From a virus: a stretch of 37,681 nt of DNA. Below, in pieces: positions 37,401 through 37,681 of the stretch. The notes under the pieces were generated by a model. The model saw only the letters and a list, made by a program, of their open reading frames with translations. It ran no database searches and was not told the DNA's origin. The translations under genes were made by a program, and so were the position numbers. The stretch spans positions 1 through 37,681 of the IMG/VR virus record IMGVR_UViG_3300003891_000001; one strand, 5' to 3'. Each line of letters starts with the position of its first letter. Position 1 is the first letter of the stretch.

Positions 37401-37681
37401 ATGGCAGCTATAGCTGGAATAGCTGGAGTTCTTTCATCGGTTGCTTCCTTGGCAAGCACCGCAGTTTCAATTTATTCAGCTTTTAACAAACCTGATGTAA
37501 AAATTCCTGTTGTTAGAATACCTGATGCAGAATTGGCACAGATTAATGCCGCAATTGAAGCGAACAAATCACTATCTGACCAAGCAAGGGCTACGATCAA
37601 TCAGAATATCTCTATGTATAATGAAGGAAGACTTTCTCCGCAATATCAAGCCAGATTAGATGAATGGTGGGCTCAGGCTTC
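37401..37681 (+). CDS. Internal virion (ejection) protein, N-terminal part
   Basis: GGAGG precedes ATG 37401. The open frame runs to the window end with no stop. AAIAGIAGVLSSVASLASTAV is a hydrophobic Ala/Gly-rich start typical of small podovirus ejection proteins (T7 gp14-like). It should continue into the gene at the window start, where the frame resumes with 2 bases (mod 3) missing at the join. Confidence 0.65.
   Translation, partial: MAAIAGIAGVLSSVASLASTAVSIYSAFNKPDVKIPVVRIPDAELAQINAAIEANKSLSDQARATINQNISMYNEGRLSPQYQARLDEWWAQA

Overview
This window looks like nearly the whole genome of a short-tailed (podovirus-type) dsDNA phage of a low-GC bacterium. One virion gene is cut by the window edge: its start is at 37401-37681 and its end at 1-428, so the map is probably circular or circularly permuted. 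No integrase, DNA polymerase or phage RNA polymerase is visible. The host cannot be named from the sequence. It must use sigma-70-type promoters (four are seen) and, if the match upstream of 18931 is real, sigma-54. The phage carries an O-like replication initiator with an internal iteron origin but no intact helicase, so replication must rely on the host.

Layout. (1) Late rightward operon, 19760 to the end and on through 1-8125. It holds tail fibre and receptor-binding candidates (19963-26230), portal (26240), two arginine-rich micro-ORFs, small virion proteins, an HNH endonuclease, holin-like protein and GH24 lysozyme (30469-31361), scaffold candidate (31727), a second HNH endonuclease, major capsid protein (33050), adaptor (34525), tail-hub propeller candidate (35108), internal/ejection proteins (37401 through 4910), small terminase candidate (4910) and large terminase (5904). 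The order portal, scaffold, capsid, two tail-tube proteins, ejection proteins, terminase resembles T7-like phages, but there is no RNA polymerase. (2) Early leftward operon 13408-8072: many tiny zinc-knuckle proteins, an annealing-protein-like gene with a Cas4/RecB-like nuclease, and a degenerate UvrD-like helicase. (3) Early rightward operon 13560-16656: XRE repressor, two membrane or secreted proteins, a compact structured RNA, the O-like initiator with six 20-bp palindromic iterons, a Holliday-junction-resolvase-like nuclease and an excisionase/Nu1-type HTH protein. (4) A GC-rich leftward block, 18931-16741, with five tightly packed genes and two zinc-ribbon genes. It is preceded by a sigma-54-type promoter with TTGAACA/TGTTCAA sites upstream and is densely filled with short perfect inverted repeats. 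(5) An AT-rich, repeat-bearing intergenic region, 18932-19759.

How it works together (inference). Divergent promoters at 13415-13553 set early transcription left and right. The -10 boxes of both these promoters and of the late promoter end exactly 6 nt before an ATG, which implies leaderless mRNAs. The replication genes follow a structured RNA with a terminator that could gate them. Most of the late region would be read from the promoter at 19724-19753. The GC-rich block would answer to a host sigma-54 activator.

Most unusual observations: the hairpin-saturated leftward operon with its sigma-54-type promoter; the interleaved (pseudoknot-like) RNA at 14358-14481; the repeated leaderless promoter layout; the iteron origin inside the initiator gene; and an HNH gene that appears to have taken over the start of its neighbour, leaving it an apparent ATT start.
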